Assembly (NCBI GenBank): GCA_045808425.1
Contig: JBJMFM010000351.1
Coordinates: forward strand, 1 to 64,000
Length of the DNA stretch: 64,000 nucleotides
Source of the DNA: JAFAQB01 sp045808425
GTDB taxonomy: Archaea > Thermoproteota > Nitrososphaeria > Nitrososphaerales > Nitrososphaeraceae
Direction: 5' to 3'
Positions within the stretch are counted from its first letter, which is position 1. Every line of letters starts with the position of its first letter. The notes under the pieces were generated by a model that saw nothing but the letters and a program-made list of their open reading frames with translations, was not told the DNA's origin and ran no database searches. Of the stretch, positions 1 to 10,117 are shown piece after piece. Both the position numbers and the translations under genes were made by a program.

Positions 1-2
1 TA

Positions 3-473
3 AAACTCTTTGTCGACAGAGGAGTAAAGGTAGATCAAACATATCAGCTGAATATTGGCGGAGATATGGATTTTTACAATATGCTCGATGACGAAAGGCT
101 TGAAGATAAAAGAATTAGCAAGACGAGCGCTGTGGCTATGATGGCACCGTATCAAATCCCTATGCGAATTGGACCCTCTGACTTCGTAGGATTTCTAAAG
201 AATGATAAAATCTGCTACATATCCATAAAAGGTAAATACTTTGGCAACATTCCTCTAGAGCTTGATCTTAAACTTAGAGTAGTAGATGCCTATAACAGTG
301 CTGGTATTATGATTGATGCCATAAGAGGATCAAAGCTGGCTATCGAAAGGGGTATTTCTGGGCCTCTCGAGAGTATTTCTGCATACTGTTTTAAGCATCC
401 TCCTTTGCAGATGCCATACTCTCAAGCAAAAGCCAATTTCTTGGAGTTCGTAGAACGCAAACGTGAGAGATAG
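3..473 (+). CDS. Inositol-1-phosphate synthase, C-terminal part (5' end outside window)
   Basis: The reading frame is open from the first bases of the window and ends in a TAG. The visible 156 residues include the motif NIGGDMDFYNML followed by K-SKTSAV, and then IGPSDFVGFLKNDK, which match the C-terminal catalytic and dimer region of archaeal myo-inositol-1-phosphate synthases. The enzyme converts glucose 6-phosphate to inositol 1-phosphate with NAD, supplying inositol for archaeal phospholipid head groups. An internal ATG at 66 could be mistaken for a start, but the conserved family sequence continues upstream of it, so the gene really begins before the window. The next gene, smc, is on the same strand about 85 bases downstream. 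The family call is firm; the pathway role is family knowledge. Confidence 0.88.
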   Translation, partial: KLFVDRGVKVDQTYQLNIGGDMDFYNMLDDERLEDKRISKTSAVAMMAPYQIPMRIGPSDFVGFLKNDKICYISIKGKYFGNIPLELDLKLRVVDAYNSAGIMIDAIRGSKLAIERGISGPLESISAYCFKHPPLQMPYSQAKANFLEFVERKRER

Positions 474-558
474 ACAATAATATTTTACAACAAGGTTACA
501 CAAAGATTGCACTATAGAACATATAACCAACCGTTATAATTCGATTATATATACCTGA

Positions 559-3500
559 TTGGTCTACATCAAAAAGCTTGAAATCTATGGTTTCAAGTCA
601 TTTGGGTTCAAGAATACAGCAATAAATTTGGAAAAGGGGCTAGTGGCAGTCACGGGACCGAATGGCTCCGGAAAGAGTAATGTTTTAGACGCAATAATGT
701 TCGCTATAGGTGAAAACAGTCCAAAAGCCCTCCGTGTAGATAAATTTCAATCATTATTTCATGATAGTCAGCATAGCTCACATAGACTCATCCGCGTATC
801 GTTAACTTTTAACAACGTAAACAGAGGAATTCCTGTGAATTCTGATTCTGTAACTTTGACAAGGGAGATGGAAGGACAATCAGGCGATAGTCAATACTAC
901 CTTAATAATAAAAAAGTGTCAAAAACTACTATTATGGAATTACTCGAAGTTGTTATACCGGGTCCAAGTAAGCTTAATATTGTTCAGCAAGGAATGATAA
1001 CCCGTATTTCTGAATTAAATTCAGATGAACGTAGAAAGATTGTAGAGGACATTGTAGGTCTTTCGTATTTTGATGATAAAAAGGCCGAAGCTTTACAGCA
1101 ATTAGAAGAGTCTGATCGTCGGCTTGAAGTAGCACTTGCAAGAATGGGTGAAATTCGAAAGAGGATTGATGAGTTAGAAGCAGAAAGAAATGATCAGCTT
1201 AGATATGAACACTTAGAGTCAGAGTTAAAGCGATTCAAAGCAATTTGGATTTCAAACAAGATAAGTACACTTAGAAATAAACTAGAGTCCCAAAACAAGG
1301 TTCTAGAATCCAATGCTTTAGTTTCCTCGGAGCTCCTTAAACAAGTAGAAGAGATTCGTACACAAATTGAAATGCTAGAATCTGAAAAGTCTGCATTTAT
1401 TCAAAAAGTTGACGGTGAAAATAAAACCAAAGCACGGATAGGAAGTAAAATTGCAAGTATAGTGTATGAAGCCGAGAGGACAAAGGCAATGCTAAAGGAG
1501 TCGCAGCATAGAATTCTTGAAATCGAAAAACGAACTACTGTAATTGATCAAGAAAGGCAAAATATTATTCAACAATTAGATAAATTTTATCCTAAAGTAC
1601 AGGAAAACAAACACGTTGTGAGTGATAGGTCGAACAAGATTTTAGCTCTAAAGTATGACCTAAATCAAATCAATTCTCAAGTCGATATTCTTGCTTCGAA
1701 AGATGCTAAATATGCTCATTCTAAAAAAGAATTAGAACGTCGGTATAGCAGACTATCAGCAATTAAAAATGATATCGCTATATCAATGGCAAGACTAGAA
1801 GAAAAAATACAAGTAAACAATGATAAAATTGTCGTCAACCAATCACATGCATTTACTCAGAGAGCTGAATTGGACAAACTCACAATGACACATAGAGAGC
1901 TCAGCAAAAGCCTACAGCTGGAAAGGACAGAATTAGATAGCAAAACAAGACTGATTGAGAATTTCAAAAAGTTAAAAATTAAGCTTGAACAGGAGCTGTC
2001 AAGCTCACATAGCCTATTAGATAAGGCCGTAAATTTAACCACTGAATATGAGATAAAGCAGAAGATAGTAAAAAACGTAAACAATGAGGACGTAGCTATT
2101 GCAGAATTGATGAAGTATGCAGGAAGATTTGGAATTAAAGAAGTAGCTTATAATGTGATAACATGTGATAAAAAATATGAAAGGGCGATTCTTGCAGCAA
2201 GATCAGAATGGCTTAAGGCCCTCATAGTTGACGACACCAGATCGATGATTTCGATAGCTCAGTATGCAAAGCTAAGAAATCTACCTCGCCTGAAAATGAT
2301 CCCTTTGGATATTCTTAAATACGCCAAAATCTCTGAGCTCGCAAACCATGACGTTAACATCCTTGGCAATCTTGCAGATTTTGTATACTCTGATTACACG
2401 AATCTTCCTGTTTTTTTGTTTGGTGATACATTTCTCGCAAAAAGTCCCAGTGCTGCCTATATATCAGCAAAAGAAGGATACAGGACAGTTTCTGTAGATG
2501 GTGTGCTCTTTGAGCCATCTGGAACAGGGTTATCGCTGGACTTTGGATCGCAAATCTCGGATCTTACTAAGGCAATACTTCTGAGTGATTCTGTGGCGAA
2601 TTTGAGATCTTTAATTACAACCCTGAAGTTGTTAGTTGAAAAGAAGGATTCAGAGCTTAAAAATAATAGTTTGAAGCTCACTGGTACAGAGTCAGAAAAG
2701 ATTAAGACAGAGGCAAAAATTGCTGGCCTCCATCTACAATTTTTAACGGTAGATACGTCCAAAAATCAAATAGAAAAAGCATTAGACAAACTTGTTTTAG
2801 ATAATAGATCCATTCAATTGGAAACAGACTCATGGACATCTGAGCTGAAGAGATATCAAAAACAAATGTCAATACTGACTGAAATTCTAGAGACAATCGC
2901 CTGTAAGATACAAGATGTCGATGAGTCAGCGGCTGCCAATGAGGTGGCCAAGCTCAATATGAAGAAGAACCAGATTTTAAGATCTGTCGAAGAATTAGAG
3001 ATCGAGCTTCGTCAATTGACTACATCATCGCTATCTCTAAACAATCAAATCGAGATAAGTATGGAAAATCAGAGAGGAATAGACGACCAGAAGAAGACAT
3101 TAAAATCTGAACTTGAACTGAGGAAGAACCAAGTAAGTTCATTTACTGTCAAGTTAGAAGCGATAGAATCAGAGCTCAAAATATTAAGAGACAAAGAACA
3201 GCAAGTAATAGATTCATCTGGCAGCTCCTACAGCGTCTTGCAGGAATTTGAGCAAAAAATAAAACAGTTAAGAGATAATGACAAAAAGATCTCAAAAGAG
3301 TATAATGCTATTGAGAAGGAGACAGCGGTGCTCAGAAGAGATATTACTGATACTTCTTCAGAAGAATCACGTTTCAATAATGAACTATTTTCATTGGGAT
3401 ACAAAGAAAGAGATCAGCTGGAAGCATTTGATGTAGATCTCACTGTTAAAGAACTAACCGCTGAGCTTGAGACGACGAAAACTAAAATTAACTTACGTGC

Positions 3501-4110
3501 TCATGAAAGTTACACTCAAGTAATCGAGGGATATCGGGGCATATCTAGCAGGCAGAACCAATTGGAAGCGGAGCGTAACTCTATTGTGATTTTTATAGAA
3601 GAAGTCATAAAAGAAAAAAAGACTGTTTTCATGGATGCATTTAGAAAGGTTGATAGCGACATTCGAAGGACTTCTTCAGAAGTGACAGGCGGACAAGCGT
3701 GGTTGGAGATAGAGAATCTGGAAGATATCTTTTCAAGTGGAATAATGCTAATGGTTCAGTTTCCCGGCAAGCCAGGACGTGAGTCTACAGCGTTATCTGG
3801 CGGAGAGAAGACCATAGCCGCTGCAATTTTTCTTCTAGCATTACAATCTCTGAAGCCCTCTCCGTTCTATCTTATGGATGAGATAGACGCGCATCTTGAC
3901 GCTGAAAACAATGACAGATTGTCTAGAATTTTATTGACACGTTCAAAAGATAATCAAATAATTGTGGTTACTCTGAAAGATACTACAGTGGCCAGAGCGG
4001 ACATAATTTACGGGGTATATCCTAAAGAGGGGATCTCACAGATTGTTAAGTATAAACACTATAACAATGAAGCTGTTGCGGAAATTAAATCTAATACAAA
4101 TGTTCAATGA
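559..4110 (+). CDS. smc: Chromosome segregation protein SMC
   Basis: This is a full-length SMC of 1183 residues, the usual size for the family. It has an N-terminal ATP-binding head with Walker A GPNGSGKS at residues 33-40 and the typical start YIKKLEIYGFKSFG. Two long Glu/Lys/Leu-rich coiled-coil arms lie on either side of a globular hinge at about residues 505-640. The C-terminal head carries the ABC signature LSGGEK at about 1079-1084 and the Walker B region LMDEIDAHLD shortly after. SMC forms a ring-shaped dimer that compacts and segregates chromosomes, usually with ScpA/ScpB-type partners, which are not in this window. The start codon is TTG, directly before the conserved N-terminus; there is no ATG that would keep the first strand. 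A TATA-like GTTATAAT lies about 20 bases upstream. Confidence 0.97.
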   Translation: MVYIKKLEIYGFKSFGFKNTAINLEKGLVAVTGPNGSGKSNVLDAIMFAIGENSPKALRVDKFQSLFHDSQHSSHRLIRVSLTFNNVNRGIPVNSDSVTLTREMEGQSGDSQYYLNNKKVSKTTIMELLEVVIPGPSKLNIVQQGMITRISELNSDERRKIVEDIVGLSYFDDKKAEALQQLEESDRRLEVALARMGEIRKRIDELEAERNDQLRYEHLESELKRFKAIWISNKISTLRNKLESQNKVLESNALVSSELLKQVEEIRTQIEMLESEKSAFIQKVDGENKTKARIGSKIASIVYEAERTKAMLKESQHRILEIEKRTTVIDQERQNIIQQLDKFYPKVQENKHVVSDRSNKILALKYDLNQINSQVDILASKDAKYAHSKKELERRYSRLSAIKNDIAISMARLEEKIQVNNDKIVVNQSHAFTQRAELDKLTMTHRELSKSLQLERTELDSKTRLIENFKKLKIKLEQELSSSHSLLDKAVNLTTEYEIKQKIVKNVNNEDVAIAELMKYAGRFGIKEVAYNVITCDKKYERAILAARSEWLKALIVDDTRSMISIAQYAKLRNLPRLKMIPLDILKYAKISELANHDVNILGNLADFVYSDYTNLPVFLFGDTFLAKSPSAAYISAKEGYRTVSVDGVLFEPSGTGLSLDFGSQISDLTKAILLSDSVANLRSLITTLKLLVEKKDSELKNNSLKLTGTESEKIKTEAKIAGLHLQFLTVDTSKNQIEKALDKLVLDNRSIQLETDSWTSELKRYQKQMSILTEILETIACKIQDVDESAAANEVAKLNMKKNQILRSVEELEIELRQLTTSSLSLNNQIEISMENQRGIDDQKKTLKSELELRKNQVSSFTVKLEAIESELKILRDKEQQVIDSSGSSYSVLQEFEQKIKQLRDNDKKISKEYNAIEKETAVLRRDITDTSSEESRFNNELFSLGYKERDQLEAFDVDLTVKELTAELETTKTKINLRAHESYTQVIEGYRGISSRQNQLEAERNSIVIFIEEVIKEKKTVFMDAFRKVDSDIRRTSSEVTGGQAWLEIENLEDIFSSGIMLMVQFPGKPGRESTALSGGEKTIAAAIFLLALQSLKPSPFYLMDEIDAHLDAENNDRLSRILLTRSKDNQIIVVTLKDTTVARADIIYGVYPKEGISQIVKYKHYNNEAVAEIKSNTNVQ

Positions 4111-4240
4111 TACTATGAAACCAAAAATATAGTATTAAACAAGCATCCGCCCGAACACTCATGTATTAGACATGTATTATTACAATTTAAATGCCAGAAG
4201 AAATTTTTTCTGTAATCCTCCGTTTTCATACAAGTTGATC

Positions 4241-5101
4241 TCAGAGACTAAGTTTTATATTTTTTTCACGCTGCAAATTATCTGCGTCAGGCTCAGAAAC
4301 AGCTTCGATCAATGCCTGTGTGTATGGATGAGCAGGATGTAGCAAAACTCGGTCTATATTTCCTATTTCAACTATTTTACCTTCACGCATTATCGCAATA
4401 TCATCGCCAATATATCTAGCAGTGGAAAGATCGTGAGTAATGTAGAGATAAGAAACCTTCAATTTATCCTTTAGGTTTGCCATTAGTTCCAATATTTCGG
4501 CCCTGACAGAAACATCGAGCATCGAAACAGGTTCATCAGCTATGACTAATTTAGGCGTAAGAATTATGGACCTGGCGAGTGCCACTCTCTGTCTCTGACC
4601 CCCCGAGAGCATATGCGGAAATTTTTCCGAAATCTCCTCAGCAGGTCTTAACCGAACATCCTCTAATGTTTGCAATACTTTTTCCCTCTTTTTAGATCTT
4701 GAGCTACGTTTATCATTGACATTGAGTGGTTCCATTACTATGTCCAATATTTTCATGCGAGGGTTTAACGATGTATATGGGTCTTGATATACCATTTGTA
4801 TACTTGTTCTATCTTTCCTCAACTGCTTGTCAGTTTTTCTCGTAATGTCATCTCCATCGAATATTATGGAACCGCTGTCCGGCTCGATAGCTCGTAGGAT
4901 CAACCTTGCTACTGTCGTCTTACCGGAGCCCGATTCGCCTGCAAGAACAAAGACTTTACCTTTTTGAACTTCAAAGCTTATGCCGTCTACTGCCTTGGTA
5001 TAATGTTGGTTATTAAATCTAAAGATTTCGCGAAAGGTTTTCTTGACAGGGAAATACTTTCTGAGATCATTTATATACAAGAGATCGTTCAAAGACGGCA
5101 T
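4241..5101 (-). CDS. Dipeptide/oligopeptide ABC transporter ATP-binding protein (OppF/DppF type)
   Basis: The 286-residue protein has Walker A GESGSGKTT, a Q-loop in QMVYQDPYTSLNPRM, the ABC signature LSGGQRQR and Walker B LVIADEPVSMLDV with the H-loop THDLS. The Q-loop sequence YQDPY-SLNPR and the C-terminal HPYTQALIEAV are hallmarks of the OppD/OppF (DppD/DppF) group, which energises peptide or nickel uptake. It is somewhat shorter than the usual 320 residues. No permease or binding protein is next to it; matching DppB- and DppC-type permeases lie about 34 kb away on the same strand, so the three may form one transporter, but that is inference. The flanking genes (smc and an RNase HI-like gene) are unrelated. 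The substrate cannot be told from the sequence. Confidence 0.9.
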   Translation of the reverse strand: MPSLNDLLYINDLRKYFPVKKTFREIFRFNNQHYTKAVDGISFEVQKGKVFVLAGESGSGKTTVARLILRAIEPDSGSIIFDGDDITRKTDKQLRKDRTSIQMVYQDPYTSLNPRMKILDIVMEPLNVNDKRSSRSKKREKVLQTLEDVRLRPAEEISEKFPHMLSGGQRQRVALARSIILTPKLVIADEPVSMLDVSVRAEILELMANLKDKLKVSYLYITHDLSTARYIGDDIAIMREGKIVEIGNIDRVLLHPAHPYTQALIEAVSEPDADNLQREKNIKLSL

Positions 5102-5251
5102 TACTATCTGGTCGTTTAAGATATAAATGATTTCAGGTTCGATGCATATTTAGATTGTTGCTATGAAGGAATTAAATGGGTATTAGGGCAGAAACCTTAA
5201 CATATTTGAAAGAGATGATTGACTTATGACGCAGTTGAGGTAAAATTACAA

Positions 5252-5671
5252 ATGATAACTGTATATACAGATGCTTCTGGCGAACCTAATAACATTTATG
5301 GATATTGTATTTCCGAAACAAATGAGGAAAGGTTTATCCGGAGTAAATTTACGCTAGATTCAATAGAAGCAGAATTTATGGCGATAATAGAAGCATTGAA
5401 TAGCGAGGCAGTTAGAAATTCTAAGCAAACTATAATCTATTCTGATTCAGAAAGCATAGTTGATCTGATAAAGGGAAGAATTCACAAACCAAAGGGGGGC
5501 GTTGTACGGCTACTCATCATTCAAATTCTTAATATTGTGGATAATATGGAAAGTAAACCATCGTTTGCATGGATTCCCAGGGAACGCAACTTAGCCGGCA
5601 TACTAATTGAAGATGAAGTTCCAAAGAAGATAAACAAAAATATGCTTTACAAAGAATCGCTTTTGCGATGA
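5252..5671 (+). CDS. RNase HI-like protein lacking the fourth catalytic Asp
   Basis: The 139-residue protein has the RNase H fold signature in order: first strand YTDASG with D7, EAEFMAIIEAL with E41, and IIYSDSESIVDLI with D65. The C-terminal motif PRERNLAGILIE lines up with the N-x-x-AD-LA motif of RNase HI, but Gly (G116) stands where the fourth acidic residue is expected. Archaeal RNase HI-type proteins cut the RNA strand of RNA-DNA hybrids; the change may lower activity or mark a different nucleic-acid role. I chose the ATG eleven codons inside the frame (an upstream TTG is in frame) because it sits directly before the first strand. A separate RNase HII gene is present at 34531-35205, so the cell has a standard enzyme as well. 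Confidence 0.75.
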   Translation: MITVYTDASGEPNNIYGYCISETNEERFIRSKFTLDSIEAEFMAIIEALNSEAVRNSKQTIIYSDSESIVDLIKGRIHKPKGGVVRLLIIQILNIVDNMESKPSFAWIPRERNLAGILIEDEVPKKINKNMLYKESLLR

Positions 5672-6182
5672 TAATGCAACAAGACTCGCAAACGGATGGA
5701 TAAGTATATCTGACGCCCGGCACTACTTGCATGGGAATCGGTGCAGCTGCCTATTTAAACTCACCCTGCGATCGTTTTTTAGGCTCTTTTTTTGATTAGT
5801 AGTCAGAATTAGATCGCATACTCATCTTCAAAATCTATTTTATTTATTGAAGGCGACCCCTGAAGCATAGCTCACTCTACAGATTTCAATTAAATATATT
5901 CCAATGACAATAATAAAGGCACGAATCTTATGTCTATTATCATTAGAAAAACAGTCAATTCATCTCCATGCACTGGCAATGCAAAGTTGTATTTTCAGAA
6001 CTCCAAGACAGCGGGTGTTGATCCTATCCAGAATAAGTTAATGTGTCGACACGAAGAACATATCAATATGAAAAAATACGAATGCGCGCCTGGGGATAAT
6101 TGTTTTTAATGTATTAGATAAGAAGTCTCAAACACGCAAAGTTAATTAGAAACCAAACCAGCCTTGTTCTCTTGTAAATTAA
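5672..6182. other. Intergenic stretch, no gene recognised
   Basis: No convincing coding frame was found. A TATA-like ATAAGTATATC near 5699-5709 is followed by a GC-richer patch (about 5712-5775) and two T runs (near 5774 and 5787). A short non-coding transcript is possible here, but I recognise no RNA family. Confidence 0.4.
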
Positions 6183-8321
6183 ATGAATAATGATAACAGA
6201 GTCAAGGAAATCTTTGACAACGTCATCTTAAGCAAGCACAAAGTGATAACAGAGGAGACGGCAAAAGAGATTCTGAGGCGTTATGGTATCAATGTACCGC
6301 CATATGCGATCGCCACTAGTGCTGATGATGCCGTAACTAAGGCAAAGCAAATTGGCTTTCCTTTAGTTGCCAAAATCGTCTCTGCAGAGATATTGCATAA
6401 GACTGATGTAAGGGGCGTGAAAGTTGGAGTCAACTCCGAGACGGAGGTTCATGAAACATTTGAAGACATGTACAGTAGGCTATCTAAACAATTTGACGTT
6501 AAAGGCGTACTTATAGAAAAAATGGTCGCACCTGGCATTGCTGAGCTAATAATTGGATTACAGAACGATCCACAATTCGGGCCAATTATCATGCTTGGTC
6601 TAGGTGGAATATATACGGAAATTTTTAGAGATGTTTCGTTTAGAGTTCTTCCGATAACTAAAAGGGATGCAGAGGAAATGATTGAAAATCTCAAGGGAAA
6701 GCAAATCCTGAAAGGTTTTAGGGGATCAGAACCGGTTAATATCGATGTTTTAAGCAAAGCGCTTGTAAACATAGGAAATTTAGGAATAGATATGGCATCA
6801 TATTATGAAAGTATCGATTTTAATCCAGTTATTGTGTATCCTAATGACTATTGTGCAGTAGATGCTAAGATCATATTAAGAGAAAAAGTATATCCGGAGG
6901 CAATTTCAAACGCCATGCCTGATTCGAGTTATTTAGACTTGTTCTTTAATGCAAAATCAATAGCCTTGATAGGGGCATCACCTGAGCCTGGAAAAATAGG
7001 AAACTCTGTATTTGAGAGTCTTGTCAAGCATGAATATAAGGGCAAAGTATTTCCAGTGAATGCGAAAGGATACCCAGAAATCCTAGGTGTAAAAGCATAT
7101 CAGAATTTAGATGATATTAATGAGCAAATTGATGTTGTTGTGGTAACAGTAGACCTGAAATTTGTACCAGAACTTTTGAGATCTTGCGGCAGAAAGAGGA
7201 TTCATAATATGGTAATCATCTCAGGTGGAGGCAAGGAACTTGGGGGAGAACGGGCGGCTATAGAACAGCAGATCAAAGACCTGTCAAACCAATTAAAAGT
7301 GAGGATCATCGGACCAAACTGCATAGGGATGTTTAACGGAGAGAATAGACTGGATTGCGCTTTCCAGGGCCATGAAAGAATGATCAGACCTAAGAAAGGT
7401 GAAGTTGCGTTCTTGTCGCAGAGCGGAACAGTAGGTATAGCTTTTATGGAAACCTCTGACTCATTCGGAATGAGTAAAATGGTCTCATACGGGAACAGAT
7501 CTGATGTCGATGAAGCAGATATGATCTGGTATCTTTCTGAAGATCCACAGACAAAGGTTATTGGACTATATGTAGAAGGGTTTGGAAACGGTCGCAAATT
7601 CATGAATACTGCTAGACGAGTAATAGCAGAAAGGAATAAGCCAGTTGTGGTATTTAAGAACGGACGAAGTATAAGGGGGGCTAAACAAGCAGCCTCACAC
7701 ACCGGTTCCCTAGGTGGTTCCTATATGGTAGTAAAGGGTGCATTTGATCAAGCCGGCATTATCTCTGTAGACAGTTATGAAGAACTTACTGGTTCTCTCA
7801 AAGCATTCGCGTGGCAGCCTATTCCTAACGGAAACAGGGTAGCTATGATAACAAATGGAGCGGGGCCAATCATAGGGGCAATAGACCATTTTGAAAGACT
7901 CGGCTTGCAAATTGCTGAAATAAGCAACGATACAAAAAATGCTCTTAAAGAGCACTATCCACCAACTTATGTCATTGGAAATCCTTGCGACGTTACTGGT
8001 TCTGCGAGTGCTGAGGACTATCGATTTGCTATCCAAACATTCATGGACGATCCCAATGTAGACATCATTATGCCATGGTTCGTATTCCAAGACGATCCAC
8101 TAGAGGAAACTATTGTAGACGTGCTAGCGAGTTTCCAAAAAATGCGAAAAAAACCAATATTGGTTGGAACAATGGGCGGCCCATTTACGGAGAAAATTTC
8201 TAGACGTATAGAAGATGAGAATGTCCCTGTATACTTCTCTGTTATAACATGGGTAACTGCTGCCGCCAGTATTGCTAAGTGGTCAGAGATATCAAAGAAT
8301 AACGTTAATTTCCGACAATGA
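6183..8321 (+). CDS. ADP-forming acyl-CoA synthetase (acetyl-/hydroxyacyl-CoA type), fused beta-alpha subunits
   Basis: The 712-residue protein joins an N-terminal ATP-grasp module (about 1-230, equal to the beta subunit) to CoA-binding and succinyl-CoA-ligase-like domains (about 250-705, equal to the alpha subunit, beginning IALIGASPEPGKIG). H506 in AASHTGSLGGS is the expected phospho-histidine. The family makes acyl-CoA from acid, CoA and ATP, giving ADP. In Thaumarchaeota two such enzymes act as 3-hydroxypropionyl-CoA and 4-hydroxybutyryl-CoA synthetases of the energy-saving 3-hydroxypropionate/4-hydroxybutyrate carbon-fixation cycle; this could be either of those or an acetate enzyme, and sequence reading alone does not decide. 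It is a single gene, 81 bases ahead of the IscA-like gene. The protein is complete, with all key motifs intact. Confidence 0.9.
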   Translation: MNNDNRVKEIFDNVILSKHKVITEETAKEILRRYGINVPPYAIATSADDAVTKAKQIGFPLVAKIVSAEILHKTDVRGVKVGVNSETEVHETFEDMYSRLSKQFDVKGVLIEKMVAPGIAELIIGLQNDPQFGPIIMLGLGGIYTEIFRDVSFRVLPITKRDAEEMIENLKGKQILKGFRGSEPVNIDVLSKALVNIGNLGIDMASYYESIDFNPVIVYPNDYCAVDAKIILREKVYPEAISNAMPDSSYLDLFFNAKSIALIGASPEPGKIGNSVFESLVKHEYKGKVFPVNAKGYPEILGVKAYQNLDDINEQIDVVVVTVDLKFVPELLRSCGRKRIHNMVIISGGGKELGGERAAIEQQIKDLSNQLKVRIIGPNCIGMFNGENRLDCAFQGHERMIRPKKGEVAFLSQSGTVGIAFMETSDSFGMSKMVSYGNRSDVDEADMIWYLSEDPQTKVIGLYVEGFGNGRKFMNTARRVIAERNKPVVVFKNGRSIRGAKQAASHTGSLGGSYMVVKGAFDQAGIISVDSYEELTGSLKAFAWQPIPNGNRVAMITNGAGPIIGAIDHFERLGLQIAEISNDTKNALKEHYPPTYVIGNPCDVTGSASAEDYRFAIQTFMDDPNVDIIMPWFVFQDDPLEETIVDVLASFQKMRKKPILVGTMGGPFTEKISRRIEDENVPVYFSVITWVTAAASIAKWSEISKNNVNFRQ

Positions 8322-8402
8322 AGTTTTATATCATTTTCTTCATTTTGTTCTATATTTTAAAAGAAAAAGTTCTTATATTTTAATAGCTAAGCTTATAGGG
8401 AA

Positions 8403-8753
8403 ATGGAAAGCACACAACAAAGTCAGGTTATAACTGTTACCCCAAAAGCAGCAGATAAAGTTGCTGAGTTTATGAAACAAGAAGGCAAAGATAATCTCCT
8501 TCTTAGAGTGTACGTTACAGGTGGAGGCTGTTCCGGTTTGTCATACGGCATGGGCTTCGAAGAAAGTCCAGATGAAGATGATCATGTCATAGAACAGAAT
8601 GGAGTCAGAGTTCTGGTTGATAGCTATAGCCAGCGCTACTTGAAGGGTGCAAACATAGACTATATTGACAGTTTGATGGGTTCCGGCTTTAAAATTAATA
8701 ATCCTAACGTAACAAAGAGCTGCTCGTGCGGACATTCATTCAGTGCAGAATAA
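8403..8753 (+). CDS. Iron-sulfur cluster carrier, IscA/ErpA (HesB) family
   Basis: This 116-residue A-type carrier has the three conserved cysteines of the family in GGGCSGLSYGM and in KSCSCGHSF near the C-terminus. It starts with the usual ITVTPKAADKVAEFM. A-type carriers receive Fe-S clusters from the SUF machinery and hand them to target enzymes in the cytoplasm. A TATA box TTATATTTTA at 8373-8382 is centred 26 bases before the ATG, so the mRNA is probably leaderless. No other Fe-S assembly gene is adjacent. IscA, ErpA and SufA cannot be separated by sequence reading in archaea, so no symbol is given. Confidence 0.92.
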   Translation: MESTQQSQVITVTPKAADKVAEFMKQEGKDNLLLRVYVTGGGCSGLSYGMGFEESPDEDDHVIEQNGVRVLVDSYSQRYLKGANIDYIDSLMGSGFKINNPNVTKSCSCGHSFSAE

Positions 8754-8842
8754 TATAAAGTGACAATGTGAGCATCGCAGCACAGGGTCAGCCATGTAAT
8801 GTGGCTTTCCAGACTGTACTCGTTTGATCAGGAAGAATTAAG

Positions 8843-10117
8843 TTAAGGCCAAAGCCCCCTAATTTTTATTGCTTCAACAACTCTGTTTACTGCTAACAAA
8901 GTGCTTGCCTTTCGCATGTTGACACTATATTTCTCATGTGTGTCATAAACATCTATGAACGCCTTTGTAATATTTTTATCAAGCCTTTCGTTCACTTGAT
9001 CTTCACTCCAGTACTCCCTTCTTAGATTTTGAAGCCATTCGAAATACGATACCGTCACACCACCTCCGTTAGCAAGTACATCGGGAATTACGAGCGTTTC
9101 TTTTTTATAGAGGGTTTCATCTGCCTCAGGAGTAGTCGGCCCATTTGCAGCTTCTGCTACTATCTTGGCGTTGATTTTGGCTGCGTTCTTCTTACTAATT
9201 TGGTTTTCGAGCGCTGCCGGAATCAGAATAGTACATTCTGTTTCTAATAAATCCTCATTGCTCATGCTTTTCGTTCCTGGAAACCCTACTACAGAACCTG
9301 TCTTTTCCTTATGCTTTCTCAAAGCCCCAACCTGTATACCGTTTTTATTGTGAATTCCGCCCTTCGAGTCTGAAGCAGCGATGAGTTTAGCTCCTTGTTC
9401 CTCCACAAGTTGAGCTGCAAATTGGCCAGCATTGCCAAACCCTTGAACAGCCACAGTAGCTGTTTTCAAGTTGACTTTAAGTTTTCTTGCAGCCTCTCTC
9501 ACTGTAAAGGAAAGACCTCGTCCTGTTGCCTCATTTCTTCCTAGAGATCCTCCCACCGCCAAAGGTTTGCCTGTTATAATCTCAGGTTGTACAAAGTTTC
9601 CCTTTAGCGCAGAGTATGTATCCATTATCCAGGCCATTTCTTTACCGCCCGTGTAAACATCTGGAGCTGGGATATCTGTGTGTGGTCCTATGATATCTGC
9701 AATAGAGTACGCGTATCGTCTGGTCATACGCTCAATTTCACTTTCAGACATTTCCTTTGGATTGCAAATAATGCCACCTTTGCCACCACCATAAGGAATA
9801 TCGGCTATTGCGCACTTCCAGGTCATCCACATAGATAGCGCCTTAACTTCATCAATACTTACTTGCGGATGGTATCTAATGCCACCTTTGAATGGGCCAC
9901 GTGCATCATTATGCTGCGATCTAAATCCTATGAAAACGTTAATTTCACCATTGTCCATCCTAGTCGGAATCGAAACCGTCAACACGCGTTTTGGATGAGC
10001 TAAAATCTGATGCATACCACTGTCAAGTTTTATCAATTTCGCTGCTTCATCAAGTTGCCTTAAGGCAACCTCAAAAGGGTTAATTGCTGTTATGCTATTA
10101 GATGATGATTCTGACAT
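8843..10117 (-). CDS. gdhA: Glutamate dehydrogenase
   Basis: The protein of about 424 residues belongs to the Glu/Leu/Phe/Val dehydrogenase family. The substrate-binding region has KGGIRYHP and the catalytic Lys in PYGGGKGGI. The C-terminal Rossmann domain has VAVQGFGNAG and the conserved EAANGPTTPEAD. It interconverts glutamate and 2-oxoglutarate plus ammonia, linking nitrogen assimilation to central carbon. An in-frame GTG lies 14 codons further upstream, but a TATA box (TTAAATA on the coding strand, 10142-10149) predicts transcription starting at about 10120, which favours the ATG at 10117. Cofactor preference (NAD or NADP) cannot be read with confidence. The 3' end faces the iscA-like gene (convergent). 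Confidence 0.95.
   Translation of the reverse strand: MSESSSNSITAINPFEVALRQLDEAAKLIKLDSGMHQILAHPKRVLTVSIPTRMDNGEINVFIGFRSQHNDARGPFKGGIRYHPQVSIDEVKALSMWMTWKCAIADIPYGGGKGGIICNPKEMSESEIERMTRRYAYSIADIIGPHTDIPAPDVYTGGKEMAWIMDTYSALKGNFVQPEIITGKPLAVGGSLGRNEATGRGLSFTVREAARKLKVNLKTATVAVQGFGNAGQFAAQLVEEQGAKLIAASDSKGGIHNKNGIQVGALRKHKEKTGSVVGFPGTKSMSNEDLLETECTILIPAALENQISKKNAAKINAKIVAEAANGPTTPEADETLYKKETLVIPDVLANGGGVTVSYFEWLQNLRREYWSEDQVNERLDKNITKAFIDVYDTHEKYSVNMRKASTLLAVNRVVEAIKIRGLWP

Noticed and set aside
5699..5795. Known structured RNA (SRP RNA, RNase P or box C/D guide)
   Set aside because: A promoter-like start and T runs are present, but none of the conserved core elements of these RNAs (for example boxes C and D) were found.
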